Below are positions 12,627 to 26,549 of a DNA stretch of 64,000 nucleotides, piece by piece. The notes below the pieces were generated by a model. That model was not told where the DNA came from and did no database searches. It was given only the letters and a program-made list of their open reading frames with translations. Every line of letters starts with the position of its first letter. Positions within the stretch are counted from its first letter, which is position 1. The position numbers and the translations under genes are program-made. Source of the DNA: Heracleum sosnowskyi (taxonomy: Eukaryota; Streptophyta; Magnoliopsida; Apiales; Apiaceae); contig JAUIZM010000026.1 in the NCBI GenBank assembly GCA_030848705.1, forward strand, positions 1,178,001 through 1,242,000, written 5' to 3'.

Positions 12627-13803
12627 TTCATTTGGGGATGTCCGTGCATGAATCGCAGTAGAAACCAGGGGACGCCCGATTACGTATACCTCTAAAGGGA
12701 GGTATACCAGGAAAATGGAGAAAAATTGAAGCGGGCCGTTTTGCGGATATTTTCTCATAGCTTGACCCTATGGGTTTATAGAATTGCACAAAAGTTCATT
12801 TGGGGATGTCTGTGCATGAATCAGAGCAGATACCAGGGGACGCCCGATTACGTATACCTCTAAAGGGAGGTATACAAGGAAAATGGAGAAAAATTGAAGC
12901 AGACCCTTTTGTGGATATTTTCTCGTAGCTTGACCCTATGGGTTTATAGAATTGCATAAAACTTCATTTGGGGATGTCCGTGCCTGAATCGGAGAAGATA
13001 CCAGGGGACGCCCGATTACGTATACCTCTAAAGGGAGGTATACAAGGAAAATGTAGAAAAATTGAAGCAGACCCTTTTGTGGATATTTTCTCGTAGATTG
13101 ACCCTATGGGTTTATAGAATTGCATAAAACTTCATTTGGGGATGTCCATGCCTGAATCGGAGAAGATACCAGGGGACGCCCGATTACGTATACCTGTAAA
13201 TGGAGGTATACAAGGAAAATGTAGAAAAATTGAAGCAGGCCCTTTGGTGGATATTTTCCCGTAGCTTGACCCTATGGGTTTATAGAATTGCAGAAAAGTT
13301 CATTTGGGGATGTCCGTGCATGAATCAGAGAAGATACCAGGGGACGCCCGATTACGTATACCTCTAAAGGGAGGTATACCAGGAAAATGGGGAAAAATTG
13401 AAGCGGGCCGTTTTGTGGATATTTTCTCGTAGCTTGACCCTTAGGGTTTATAGAATTGCAGAAAAGTTCATTTGGGGATGTCCGTGCATGAATCGGAGCA
13501 GATACCAGGGGACGCCCGATTACGTATACCTCTAAAGGGTGGTATACCAGGAAAATGTAGAAAAATTAAAACCGGCCCTTTTTTGGATATTTTTTCGTAG
13601 CTTGACCCTATGGGTTTATAGAATTGCATAAAAGTTCATTTGGGGATGTCCGTGCATGAATCGGAGCAGATACCAGGGGACGCCGGATTACGTATACCTC
13701 TAAAGGGAGGTATACCAGGAAAATGGGGAAAAAATTGAAACGGGCCGTTTTGTGGATATTTTCTCATAGCTTGACCCTATGGGTTTATAGAATTGCACAA
13801 AAG
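12627..13803 (+). repeat. Isolated 7-unit piece of the 10-mer HOR
   Basis: Units at 12627 (GCAGTAGAAACC), 12795, 12963, 13131, 13299, 13467 and 13635 match units 4-10 of the 10-mer at 672-1847 in order, including GCCTGAATCGG, CCATGCCTG, CCTGTAAATGG and GAAACGGGCC. Differences include TTACGTATACC where the 10-mer has TTAAGTATACC. The last unit is 169 bp owing to an extra A in GGGGAAAAAATTG. It is the only copy of this family seen outside 1-4869. Confidence 0.9.
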
Positions 13804-15144
13804 TTCATTTGGGGATGTCCGTGCATGAATCGGTGCAGATACCAGGGGACGCCCGATTACGTATACCTCTAAAGGGAGGTATACCAGGAAAATGGGGAAA
13901 ATTGAAGCGGGCCATTTTTGGATATTTTCTCATAGCTTGACCCTTTGGGTTTATAGAATTGGAGAAAAGTTCATTTGGGGATGTCCGTGCATGAATCGGA
14001 GCAGATACCAGGGGACGCCCGATTACGTATACCTCTAAAGGGAGGTATACCAGGAAAATGGAGAAAAATTGAAGCGGGCCGTTTTGTGGATATTTTCTCA
14101 TAGCTTGACCCTATGGGTTTATAGAATTGCACAAAAGTTCATTTGGGGATGTCCGTGCATGAATCGGTGCAGATACCAGGGGACGCTCGATTACGTATAC
14201 CTCTAAAGGGAGGTATACCAGGAAAATGGAGAAAAATTGAAGCGGGCCGTTTTGTGGATATTTTCTCATAGCTTGACCCGATGGGTTTATAGAATTGCAC
14301 AAAAGTTCATTTGGGGATGTCCGTGCATGAATCGGTGCAGATACCAGGGGACGCCCGATTACGTATTCCTCTAAAGGGAGGTATACCAGGAAAATGGAGA
14401 AAAATTGAAGCGGGCCGTTTTGTGGATATTTTCTCATAGCTTGACCCTATGGGTTTATAGAATTGCAGAAAAGTTCATTTGGGGATGTCCGTGCATGAAT
14501 CGCAGCAGAAACCAGGGGACGCTCGATTACGTATACCTCTAAAGGGAGGTATACCAGGAAAATGGAGAAAAATTGAAGCGGGCCGTTTTGTGGATATTTT
14601 CTCATAGCTTGACCCTATGGGTTTATAGAATTGCACAAAAGTTCATTTGGGGATGTCCGTGCATGAATCCGAGCAGATACCAGGGGACGCCCGATTACGT
14701 ATACCTCTAAAGGGAGGTATACCAGGAAAATGGGGAAAAATTGAAGCGGGCCATTTTTGGATATTTTCTCATAGCTTGACCCTTTGGGTTTATAGAATTG
14801 TCGAAAAGTTCATTTCGGGATGTCCGTGCATGAATCGGAGCAGATACCAGGGGACGCCCGATTACGTATACCTCTAAGGGGTGGTATACCAGGAAAATGT
14901 AGAAAAATTGAAACCGGCCCTTTTTTGGATATTTTCTCGTAGCTTGACCCTATGGGTTTATAGAATTGCATAAAAGTTCATTTGGGGATGTCCGTGCATG
15001 AATCGGAGCAGATACCAGGGGACGCCTAATTACGTATACCTCTAAAGGGAGGTATACCAGGAAAATGGGGAAAAATTGAAGCGGGCCGTTTTGTGGATAT
15101 TTTCTCATAGCTTGACCCTATGGGTTTATAGAATTGCACAAAAG
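13804..15144 (+). repeat. 8-mer HOR variant (1341 bp)
   Basis: Order follows A-H. The A unit at 13804 is 166 bp because GGGGAAAATTG has one A fewer than usual and it ends GGAGAAAAG. The units at 13970 and 14138 lack the usual ACAAGG. D carries GTATTCC (normally a B mark), and E carries GCTCG (normally a C mark). F at 14642 has the GTCG/TTCGGG tag and H has CCTAATT. It resembles 16319-17659 most. Confidence 0.87.
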
Positions 15145-16318
15145 TTCATTTGGGGATGTCCGTGCATGAATCGGTGCAGATACCAGGGGACGCCCGATTA
15201 CGTATACCTCTAAAGGGAGGTATACCAGGAAAATGGGGAAAAATTGAAGCAGGCCATTTTTGGATATTTTCTCATAGCTTGACCCTTTGGGTTTATAGAA
15301 TTGTAGAAAAGTTCATTTGGGGATGTCCGTGCATGAATCGGAGCAGATACCAGGGGACGCCCGATTACGTATTCCTCTAAAGGGAGGTATACAAGGAAAA
15401 TGGAGAAAAATTGAAGCGGGCCGTTTTGTGGATATTTTCTCATAGCTTGACCCTATGGGTTTATAGAATTGCAGAAAAGTTCATTTGGGGATGTCCGTGC
15501 ATGAATCGGAGCAGATACCAGGGGACGCTCGATTACGTATACCTCTAAAGGGGGGTATACAAGGAAAATGGAGAAAAATTGAAGCGGGCCGTTTTGTGGA
15601 TATTTTCTCATAGCTTGACCCGATGGGTTTATAGAATTGCACAAAAGTTCATTTGGGGATGTCCGTGCATGAATCGGTGCAGATACCAGGGGACGCCCGA
15701 TTACGTATACCTCTAAAGGGAGGTATACCAGGAAAATAGAGAAAAATTGAAGCGGGCCGTTTTGTGGATATTTTCTCATAGCTTGACCCTATGGGTTTAT
15801 AGAATTGCAGAAAAGTTCATTTGGGGATGTCCGTGCATGAATCGCAGCAGAAACCAGGGGACGCCCGATTACGTATACCTCTAAAGGGAGGTATACCAGG
15901 AAAATGGAGAAAAATTGAAGCGGGCCGTTTTGTGGATATTTTCTCATAGCTTGACCCTATGGGTTTATAGAATTGCACAAAAGTTCATTTGGGGATGTCC
16001 GTGCATGAATCCGAGCAGATACCAGGGGACACCCGATTACGTATACCTCTAAAGGGAGGTATACCAGGAAAATGGGGAATAATTGAAGCGGGCCATTTTT
16101 GGATATTTTCTCATAGCTTGACCCTTTGGGTTTATAGAATTGTAGAAAAGTTCATTTGGGGATGTCCGTGCATGAATCGGAGCAGATACCAGGGGACGCC
16201 CGATTACGTATACCTCTAAAGGGTGGTATACCAGGAAAATGTAGAAAAATTGAAACCGGCCCTTTTTTGGATATTTTCTCGTAGCTTGACCCTATGGGTT
16301 TATAGAATTGCATAAAAG
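15145..16318 (+). repeat. 7-mer HOR, lacks the H unit (1174 bp)
   Basis: Units run A (15145) to G (16151) and then directly into the next A (16319); the H unit is absent. Its private marks (GAAGCAGGCC, AAAGGGGGG, AATAGAG, GACACCC, GGGGAATAATT) match the 8-mers at 17660, 26550 and 30408. Confidence 0.88.
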
Positions 16319-17659
16319 TTCATTTGGGGATGTCCGTGCATGAATCGGTGCAGATACCAGGGGACGCCCGATTACGTATACCTCTAAAGGGAGGTATACC
16401 AGGAAAATGGGGAAAAATTGAAGCGGGCCATTTTTGGATATTTTCTCATAGCTTGACCCTTTGGGTTTATAGAATTGGAGAAAAGTTCATTTGGGGATGT
16501 CCGTGCATGAATCGGAGCAGATACTAGGGGACGCCCGATTACGTATACCTCTAAAGGGAGGTATACCAGGAAAATGGAGAAAAATTGAAGCGGGCCGTTT
16601 TGTGGATATTTTCTCATAGCTTGACCCTATGGGTTTATAGAATTGCACAAAAGTTCATTTGGGGATGTCCGTGCATGAATCGGTGCAGATACCAGGGGAC
16701 GCTCGATTACTTATACCTCTAAAGGGAGGTATACCAGGAAAATGGAGAAAAATTGAAGCGGGCCGTTTTGTGGATATTTTCTCATAGCTTGACCCGATAG
16801 GTTTATAGAATTGCACAAAAGTTCATTTGGGGATGTCCGTGCATGAATCGGTGCAGATACCAGGGGACGCCCGATTACGTATTCCTCTAAAGGGAGGTAT
16901 ACCAGGAAAATGGAGAAAAATTGAAGCGGGCCGTTTTGTGGATATTTTCTCATAGCTTGACCCTATGGGTTTATAGAATTGCAAAAAAGTTCATTTGGGG
17001 ATGTCCGTGCATGAATCGCAGCAGAAACCAGGGGACGCTCGATTACGTATACCTCTAAAGGGAGGTATACCAGGAAAATGGAGAAAAATTGAAGCGGGCC
17101 GTTTTTGGATATTTTCTCATAGCTTGACCCTTTGGGTTTATAGAATTGCACAAAAGTTCATTTGGGGATGTCCGTGCATGAATCCGAGCAGATACCAGGG
17201 GACGCCCGATTACGTATACCTCTAAAGGGAGGTATACCAGGAAAATGGGGAAAAATTGAAGCGGGCCATTTTTGGATATTTTCTCATAGCTTGACCCTTT
17301 GGGTTTATAGAATTGTCGAAAAGTTCATTTCGGGATGTCCGTGCATGAATCGGAGCAGATACCAGGGGACGCCCGATTACGTATACCTCTAAAGGGTGGT
17401 ATACCAGGAAAATGTAGAAAAATTGAAACCGGCCCTTTTTTGGATATTTTCTCGTAGCTTGACCCTATGGGTTTATAGAATTGCATAAAAGTTCATTTGG
17501 GGATGTCCGTGCATGAATCGGAGCAGATACCAGGGGACGCCTAATTACGTATACCTCTAAAGGGAGGTATACCAGGAAAATGGGGAAAAATTGAAGCGGG
17601 CCGTTTTGTGGATATTTTCTCATAGCTTGACCCTATGGGTTTATAGAATTGCACAAAAG
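16319..17659 (+). repeat. 8-mer HOR variant (1341 bp)
   Basis: This repeats the 13804 pattern: A ends GGAGAAAAG, then 16486 (ATACTAGGGG), 16654 (GCTCG, TTACTTATACC, CCCGATAGG), D with GTATTCC, then a hybrid E/Q unit at 16990 of 167 bp (GCAGAAACC with CCGTTTTTGG and CTTTGGG), F with the GTCG/TTCGGG tag, G and H (CCTAATT). Three 167-bp units explain 1341 bp. Confidence 0.87.
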
Positions 17660-19001
17660 TTCATTTGGGGATGTCCGTGCATGAATCGGTGCAGATACCA
17701 GGGGACGCCCGATTACGTATACCTCTAAAGGGAGGTATACCAGGAAAATGGGGAAAAATTGAAGCAGGCCATTTTTGGATATTTTCTCATAGCTTGACCC
17801 TTTGGGTTTATAGAATTGTAGAAAAGTTCATTTGGGGATGTCCGTGCATGAATCGGAGCAGATACCAGGGGACGCCCGATTACGTATTCCTCTAAAGGGA
17901 GGTATACAAGGAAAATGGAGAAAAATTGAAGCGGGCCGTTTTGTGGATATTTTCTCATAGCTTGACCCTATGGGTTTATAGAATTGCAGAAAAGTTCATT
18001 TGGGGATGTCCGTGCATGAATCGGAGCAGATACCAGGGGACGCTCGATTACGTATACCTCTAAAGGGGGGTATACAAGGAAAATGGAGAAAAATTGAAGC
18101 GGGCCGTTTTGTGGATATTTTCTCATAGCTTGACCCGATGGGTTTATAGAATTGCACAAAAGTTCATTTGGGGATGTCCGTGCATGAATCGGTGCAGATA
18201 CCAGGGGACGCCCGATTACGTATACCTCTAAAGGGAGGTATACCAGGAAAATAGAGAAAAATTGAAGCGGGCCGTTTTGTGGATATTTTCTCATAGCTTG
18301 ACCCTATGGGTTTATAGAATTGCAGAAAAGTTCATTTGGGGATGTCCGTGCATGAATCGCAGCAGAAACCAGGGGACGCCCGATTACGTATACCTCTAAA
18401 GGGAGGTATACCAGGAAAATGGAGAAAAATTGAAGCGGGCCGTTTTGTGGATATTTTCTCATAGCTTGACCCTATGGGTTTATAGAATTGCACAAAAGTT
18501 CATTTGGGGATGTCCGTGCATGAATCCGAGCAGATACCAGGGGACACCCGATTACGTATACCTCTAAAGGGAGGTATACCAGGAAAATGGGGAATAATTG
18601 AAGCGGGCCATTTTTGGATATTTTCTCATAGCTTGACCCTTTGGGTTTATAGAATTGTAGAAAAGTTCATTTGGGGATGTCCGTGCATGAATCGGAGCAG
18701 ATACCAGGGGACGCCCGATTACGTATACCTCTAAAGGGTGGTATACCAGGAAAATGTAGAAAAATTGAAACCGGCCCTTTTTTGGATATTTTCTCGTAGC
18801 TTGACCCTATGGGTTTATAGAATTGCATAAAAGTTCATTTGGGGATGTCCGTGCATGAATCAGAGCAGATACCAGGGGACGCCTGATTACGTATACCTCT
18901 AAAGGGAGGTATACCAGGAAAATGGGGAAAAATTGAAGCGGGCCGTTTTGTGGATATTTTCTCATAGCTTGACCCTATGGGTTTATAGAATTGCACAAAA
19001 G
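17660..19001 (+). repeat. 8-mer HOR A-H (1342 bp)
   Basis: Units start at 17660, 17827, 17995, 18163, 18331, 18499, 18666 and 18834. It carries the GAAGCAGGCC, AAAGGGGGG, AATAGAG, GACACCC and GGGGAATAATT marks. The H unit has AATCAGAGCAG and GCCTGATT, which also mark the last unit of the first two 15-mers to the right. Confidence 0.9.
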
Positions 19002-21517
19002 TTCATTTGGGGATGTCCGTGCATGAATCGGTGCAGATACCAGGGGACGCCCGATTACGTATACCTCTAAAGGGAGGTATACCAGGAAAATGGGGAAAAA
19101 TTGAAGCGGGCCATTTTTGGATATTTTCTCATAGCTTGACCCTTTGGGTTTATAGAATTGTAGAAAAGTTCATTTGGGGATGTCCGTGCATGAATCGGAG
19201 CAGATACCAGGGGACGCCTGATTACGTATACCTCTAAAGGGAGGTATACCAGGAAAATGGGGAAAAATTGAAGCGGGCCGTTTTGTGGATATTTTCTCAT
19301 AGCTTGACCCTATGGGTTTATAGAATTGCAGAAAAGTTCATTTGGGGATGTCCGTGCATGAATCGCAGCAGATACCAGGGGACGCTCGATTACGTATACC
19401 TCTAAAGGGAGGTATACGAGGAAAATGGAGAAAAATTGAAGCGGGCCGTTTTGTGGATATTTTCTCATAGCTTGACCCGATGGGTTTATAGAATTGCACA
19501 AAAGTTCATTTGGGGATGTCCGTGCATGAATCGGTGCAAATACCAGGGGACGCCCGATTACGTATACCTCTAAAGGGAGGTATACCAGGAAAATGGAGAA
19601 AAATTGAAGCGGGCCGTTTTGTGGATATTTTCTCATAGCTTGACCCTATGGGTTTATAGAATTGCAAAAAAGTTCATTTGGGGATGTCCGTGCATGAATC
19701 GCAGCAGAAACCAGGGGACGCCCGATTACGTATACCTCTAAAGGGAGGTATACCAGGAAAATGGAGAAAAATTGAAGCGGGCCGTTTTGTGGATATTTTC
19801 TCATAGCTTGACCCTATGGGTTTATAGAATTGCACAAAAGTTCATTTGGGGATGTCCGTGCATGAATCCGAGCAGATACCAGGGGACGCCCGATTACGTA
19901 TACCTCTAAAGGGAGGTATACCAGGAAAATGGGGAAAAATTGAAGCGGGCCATTTTTGGATATTTTCTCATAGCTTGACCCTTTGGGTTTATAGAATTGT
20001 AGAAAAGTTCATTTGGGGATGTCCGTGCATGAATCGGAGCAGATACCAGGGGACGCCCGATTACGTATACCTCTAAAGGGTGGTATACCAGGAAAATGTA
20101 GAAAAATTGAAACCGGCCCTTTTTTGGATATTTTCTCGTAGCTTGACCCTATGGGTTTATAGAATTGCATAAAAGTTCATTTGGGGATGTCCGTGCATGA
20201 ATCGGAGCAGATACCAGGGGACGCCCGATTACGTATACCTCTAAAGGGAGGTATACCAGGAAAATGGGGAAAAATTGAAGCGGGCCGTTTTGTGGATATT
20301 TTCTCATAGCTTGACCCTATGGGTTTATAGAATTGCACAAAAGTTCATTTGGGGATGTCCGTGCATGAATCGGTGCAGATACCAGGGGACGCCCGATTAC
20401 GTATACCTCTAAAGGGAGGTATACCAGGAAAATGGGGAAAAATTGAAGCGGGCCATTTTTGGATATTTTCTCATAGCTTGACCCTTTGGGTTTATAGAAT
20501 TATAGAAAAGTTCATTTGGGGATGTCCGTGCATGAATCGGAGCAGATACCAGGGGACGCCCGATTACGTATTCCTCTAAAGGGAGGTATACAAGGAAAAT
20601 GGAGAAAAATTGAAGCGGGCCGTTTTGTGGATATTTTCTCATAGCTTGACCCTATGGGTTTATAGAATTGCAGAAAAGTTCATTTGGGGATGTCCGTGCA
20701 TGAATCGCAGCAGAAACCAGGGGACGCTCGATTACGTATACCTCTAAAGGGAGGTATACCAGGAAAATGGAGAAAAATTGAAGCGGGCCGTTTTGTGGAT
20801 ATTTTCTCATAGCTTGACCCTATGGGTTTATAGAATTGCAGAAAAGTTCATTTGGGGATGTCCGTGCATGAATCGCAGCAGAAACCAGGGGACGCTCGAT
20901 TACGTATACCTCTAAAGGGAGGTATACCAGGAAAATGGAGAAAAATTGAAGCGGGCCGTTTTGTGGATATTTTCTCATAGCTTGACCCTATGGGTTTATA
21001 GAATTGCACAAAAGTTCATTTGGGGATGTCCGTGCATGAATCCGAGCAGATACCAGGGGACGCCCGATTACGTATACCTCTAAAGGGAGGTATACCAGGA
21101 AAATGGGGAAAAATTGAAGCGGGCCATTTTTGGATATTTTCTCATAGCTTGACCCTTTGGGTTTATAGAATTGTCGAAAAGTTCATTTCGGGATGTCCGT
21201 GCATGAATCGGAGCAGATACCAGGGGACGCCCGATTACGTATACCTCTAAAGGGTGGTATACCAGGAAAATGTAGAAAAATTGAAACCGGCCCTTTTTTG
21301 GATATTTTCTCGTAGCTTGACCCTATGGGTTTATAGAATTGCATAAAAGTTCATTTGGGGATGTCCGTGCATGAATCAGAGCAGATACCAGGGGACGCCT
21401 GATTACGTATACCTCTAAAGGGAGGTATACCAGGAAAATGGGGAAAAATTGAAGCGGGCCGTTTTGTGGATATTTTCTCATAGCTTGACCCTATGGGTTT
21501 ATAGAATTGCACAAAAG
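19002..21517 (+). repeat. 15-mer HOR, copy 1 (2516 bp)
   Basis: Units start at 19002, 19169, 19337, 19505, 19673, 19841, 20008, 20176, 20344, 20511, 20679, 20847, 21015, 21182 and 21350. The first eight are an 8-mer (A, H-like, C with ACGAGG, D with GCAAATACC, E, F, G, H). The next seven are A with ATTATAGAAAAG, B, two successive GCAGAAACC/GCTCG units, F with the GTCG tag, G and H. The 15-mer is thus an 8-mer fused to a 7-mer. Confidence 0.93.
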
Positions 21518-24033
21518 TTCATTTGGGGATGTCCGTGCATGAATCGGTGCAGATACCAGGGGACGCCCGATTACGTATACCTCTAAAGGGAGGTATACCA
21601 GGAAAATGGGGAAAAATTGAAGCGGGCCATTTTTGGATATTTTCTCATAGCTTGACCCTTTGGGTTTATAGAATTGTAGAAAAGTTCATTTGGGGATGTC
21701 CGTGCATGAATCGGAGCAGATACCAGGGGACGCCTGATTACGTATACCTCTAAAGGGAGGTATACCAGGAAAATGGGGAAAAATTGAAGCGGGCCGTTTT
21801 GTGGATATTTTCTCATAGCTTGACCCTATGGGTTTATAGAATTGCAGAAAAGTTCATTTGGGGATGTCCGTGCATGAATCGCAGCAGATACCAGGGGACG
21901 CTCGATTACGTATACCTCTAAAGGGAGGTATACGAGGAAAATGGAGAAAAATTGAAGCGGGCCGTTTTGTGGATATTTTCTCATAGCTTGACCCGATGGG
22001 TTTATAGAATTGCACAAAAGTTCATTTGGGGATGTCCGTGCATGAATCGGTGCAAATACCAGGGGACGCCCGATTACGTATACCTCTAAAGGGAGGTATA
22101 CCAGGAAAATGGAGAAAAATTGAAGCGGGCCGTTTTGTGGATATTTTCTCATAGCTTGACCCTATGGGTTTATAGAATTGCAAAAAAGTTCATTTGGGGA
22201 TGTCCGTGCATGAATCGCAGCAGAAACCAGGGGACGCCCGATTACGTATACCTCTAAAGGGAGGTATACCAGGAAAATGGAGAAAAATTGAAGCGGGCCG
22301 TTTTGTGGATATTTTCTCATAGCTTGACCCTATGGGTTTATAGAATTGCACAAAAGTTCATTTGGGGATGTCCGTGCATGAATCCGAGCAGATACCAGGG
22401 GACGCCCGATTACGTATACCTCTAAAGGGAGGTATACCAGGAAAATGGGGAAAAATTGAAGCGGGCCATTTTTGGATATTTTCTCATAGCTTGACCCTTT
22501 GGGTTTATAGAATTGTAGAAAAGTTCATTTGGGGATGTCCGTGCATGAATCGGAGCAGATACCAGGGGACGCCCGATTACGTATACCTCTAAAGGGTGGT
22601 ATACCAGGAAAATGTAGAAAAATTGAAACCGGCCCTTTTTTGGATATTTTCTCGTAGCTTGACCCTATGGGTTTATAGAATTGCATAAAAGTTCATTTGG
22701 GGATGTCCGTGCATGAATCGGAGCAGATACCAGGGGACGCCCGATTACGTATACCTCTAAAGGGAGGTATACCAGGAAAATGGGGAAAAATTGAAGCGGG
22801 CCGTTTTGTGGATATTTTCTCATAGCTTGACCCTATGGGTTTATAGAATTGCACAAAAGTTCATTTGGGGATGTCCGTGCATGAATCGGTGCAGATACCA
22901 GGGGACGCCCGATTACGTATACCTCTAAAGGGAGGTATACCAGGAAAATGGGGAAAAATTGAAGCGGGCCATTTTTGGATATTTTCTCATAGCTTGACCC
23001 TTTGGGTTTATAGAATTATAGAAAAGTTCATTTGGGGATGTCCGTGCATGAATCGGAGCAGATACCAGGGGACGCCCGATTACGTATTCCTCTAAAGGGA
23101 GGTATACAAGGAAAATGGAGAAAAATTGAAGCGGGCCGTTTTGTGGATATTTTCTCATAGCTTGACCCTATGGGTTTATAGAATTGCAGAAAAGTTCATT
23201 TGGGGATGTCCGTGCATGAATCGCAGCAGAAACCAGGGGACGCTCGATTACGTATACCTCTAAAGGGAGGTATACCAGGAAAATGGAGAAAAATTGAAGC
23301 GGGCCGTTTTGTGGATATTTTCTCATAGCTTGACCCTATGGGTTTATAGAATTGCAGAAAAGTTCATTTGGGGATGTCCGTGCATGAATCGCAGCAGAAA
23401 CCAGGGGACGCTCGATTACGTATACCTCTAAAGGGAGGTATACCAGGAAAATGGAGAAAAATTGAAGCGGGCCGTTTTGTGGATATTTTCTCATAGCTTG
23501 ACCCTATGGGTTTATAGAATTGCACAAAAGTTCATTTGGGGATGTCCGTGCATGAATCCGAGCAGATACCAGGGGACGCCCGATTACGTATACCTCTAAA
23601 GGGAGGTATACCAGGAAAATGGGGAAAAATTGAAGCGGGCCATTTTTGGATATTTTCTCATAGCTTGACCCTTTGGGTTTATAGAATTGTCGAAAAGTTC
23701 ATTTCGGGATGTCCGTGCATGAATCGGAGCAGATACCAGGGGACGCCCGATTACGTATACCTCTAAAGGGTGGTATACCAGGAAAATGTAGAAAAATTGA
23801 AACCGGCCCTTTTTTGGATATTTTCTCGTAGCTTGACCCTATGGGTTTATAGAATTGCATAAAAGTTCATTTGGGGATGTCCGTGCATGAATCAGAGCAG
23901 ATACCAGGGGACGCCTGATTACGTATACCTCTAAAGGGAGGTATACCAGGAAAATGGGGAAAAATTGAAGCGGGCCGTTTTGTGGATATTTTCTCATAGC
24001 TTGACCCTATGGGTTTATAGAATTGCACAAAAG
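21518..24033 (+). repeat. 15-mer HOR, copy 2 (2516 bp)
   Basis: All diagnostic marks of the preceding 15-mer recur at an offset of exactly 2516, including GCAAATACC (D), ACGAGG (C), ATTATAGAAAAG, the doubled GCTCG/AAACC units and the GTCG/TTCGGG tag. I noticed no difference from copy 1 at the sites compared by eye. Confidence 0.93.
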
Positions 24034-26549
24034 TTCATTTGGGGATGTCCGTGCATGAATCGGTGCAGATACCAGGGGACGCCCGATTACGTATACCTCT
24101 AAAGGGAGGTATACCAGGAAAATGGGGAAAAATTGAAGCGGGCCATTTTTGGATATTTTCTCATAGCTTGACCCTTTGGGTTTATAGAATTGTAGAAAAG
24201 TTCATTTGGGGATGTCCGTGCATGAATCGGAGCAGATACCAGGGGACGCCTGATTACGTATACCTCTAAAGGGAGGTATACCAGGAAAATGGGGAAAAAT
24301 TGAAGCGGGCCGTTTTGTGGATATTTTCTCATAGCTTGACCCTATGGGTTTATAGAATTGCAGAAAAGTTCATTTGGGGATGTCCGTGCATGAATCGCAG
24401 CAGATACCAGGGGACGCTCGATTACGTATACCTCTAAAGGGAGGTATACGAGGAAAATGGAGAAAAATTGAAGCGGGCCGTTTTGTGGATATTTTCTCAT
24501 AGCTTGACCCGATGGGTTTATAGAATTGCACAAAAGTTCATTTGGGGATGTCCGTGCATGAATCGGTGCAAATACCAGGGGACGCCCGATTACGTATACC
24601 TCTAAAGGGAGGTATACCAGGAAAATGGAGAAAAATTGAAGCGGGCCGTTTTGTGGATATTTTCTCATAGCTTGACCCTATGGGTTTATAGAATTGCAAA
24701 AAAGTTCATTTGGGGATGTCCGTGCATGAATCGCAGCAGAAACCAGGGGACGCCCGATTACGTATACCTCTAAAGGGAGGTATACCAGGAAAATGGAGAA
24801 AAATTGAAGCGGGCCGTTTTGTGGATATTTTCTCATAGCTTGACCCTATGGGTTTATAGAATTGCACAAAAGTTCATTTGGGGATGTCCGTGCATGAATC
24901 CGAGCAGATACCAGGGGACGCCCGATTACGTATACCTCTAAAGGGAGGTATACCAGGAAAATGGGGAAAAATTGAAGCGGGCCATTTTTGGATATTTTCT
25001 CATAGCTTGACCCTTTGGGTTTATAGAATTGTAGAAAAGTTCATTTGGGGATGTCCGTGCATGAATCGGAGCAGATACCAGGGGACGCCCGATTACGTAT
25101 ACCTCTAAAGGGTGGTATACCAGGAAAATGTAGAAAAATTGAAACCGGCCCTTTTTTGGATATTTTCTCGTAGCTTGACCCTATGGGTTTATAGAATTGC
25201 ATAAAAGTTCATTTGGGGATGTCCGTGCATGAATCGGAGCAGATACCAGGGGACGCCCGATTACGTATACCTCTAAAGGGAGGTATACCAGGAAAATGGG
25301 GAAAAATTGAAGCGGGCCGTTTTGTGGATATTTTCTCATAGCTTGACCCTATGGGTTTATAGAATTGCACAAAAGTTCATTTGGGGATGTCCGTGCATGA
25401 ATCGGTGCAGATACCAGGGGACGCCCGATTACGTATACCTCTAAAGGGAGGTATACCAGGAAAATGGGGAAAAATTGAAGCGGGCCATTTTTGGATATTT
25501 TCTCATAGCTTGACCCTTTGGGTTTATAGAATTATAGAAAAGTTCATTTGGGGATGTCCGTGCATGAATCGGAGCAGATACCAGGGGACGCCCGATTACG
25601 TATTCCTCTAAAGGGAGGTATACAAGGAAAATGGAGAAAAATTGAAGCGGGCCGTTTTGTGGATATTTTCTCATAGCTTGACCCTATGGGTTTATAGAAT
25701 TGCAGAAAAGTTCATTTGGGGATGTCCGTGCATGAATCGCAGCAGAAACCAGGGGACGCTCGATTACGTATACCTCTAAAGGGAGGTATACCAGGAAAAT
25801 GGAGAAAAATTGAAGCGGGCCGTTTTGTGGATATTTTCTCATAGCTTGACCCTATGGGTTTATAGAATTGCAGAAAAGTTCATTTGGGGATGTCCGTGCA
25901 TGAATCGCAGCAGAAACCAGGGGACGCTCGATTACGTATACCTCTAAAGGGAGGTATACCAGGAAAATGGAGAAAAATTGAAGCGGGCCGTTTTGTGGAT
26001 ATTTTCTCATAGCTTGACCCTATGGGTTTATAGAATTGCACAAAAGTTCATTTGGGGATGTCCGTGCATGAATCCGAGCAGATACCAGGGGACGCCCGAT
26101 TACGTATACCTCTAAAGGGAGGTATACCAGGAAAATGGGGAAAAATTGAAGCGGGCCATTTTTGGATATTTTCTCATAGCTTGACCCTTTGGGTTTATAG
26201 AATTGTCGAAAAGTTCATTTCGGGATGTCCGTGCATGAATCGGAGCAGATACCAGGGGACGCCCGATTACGTATACCTCTAAAGGGTGGTATACCAGGAA
26301 AATGTAGAAAAATTGAAACCGGCCCTTTTTTGGATATTTTCTCGTAGCTTGACCCTATGGGTTTATAGAATTGCATAAAAGTTCATTTGGGGATGTCCGT
26401 GCATGAATCGGAGCAGATACCAGGGGACGCCTAATTACGTATACCTCTAAAGGGAGGTATACCAGGAAAATGGGGAAAAATTGAAGCGGGCCGTTTTGTG
26501 GATATTTTCTCATAGCTTGACCCTATGGGTTTATAGAATTGCACAAAAG
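24034..26549 (+). repeat. 15-mer HOR, copy 3 (2516 bp)
   Basis: It matches copies 1 and 2 through unit 14. The last unit (26382) has AATCGGAGCAG and CCTAATT instead of AATCAGAGCAG and CCTGATT, so the right end of this copy was joined to a different module. The 8-mer with GAAGCAGGCC follows. Confidence 0.92.
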
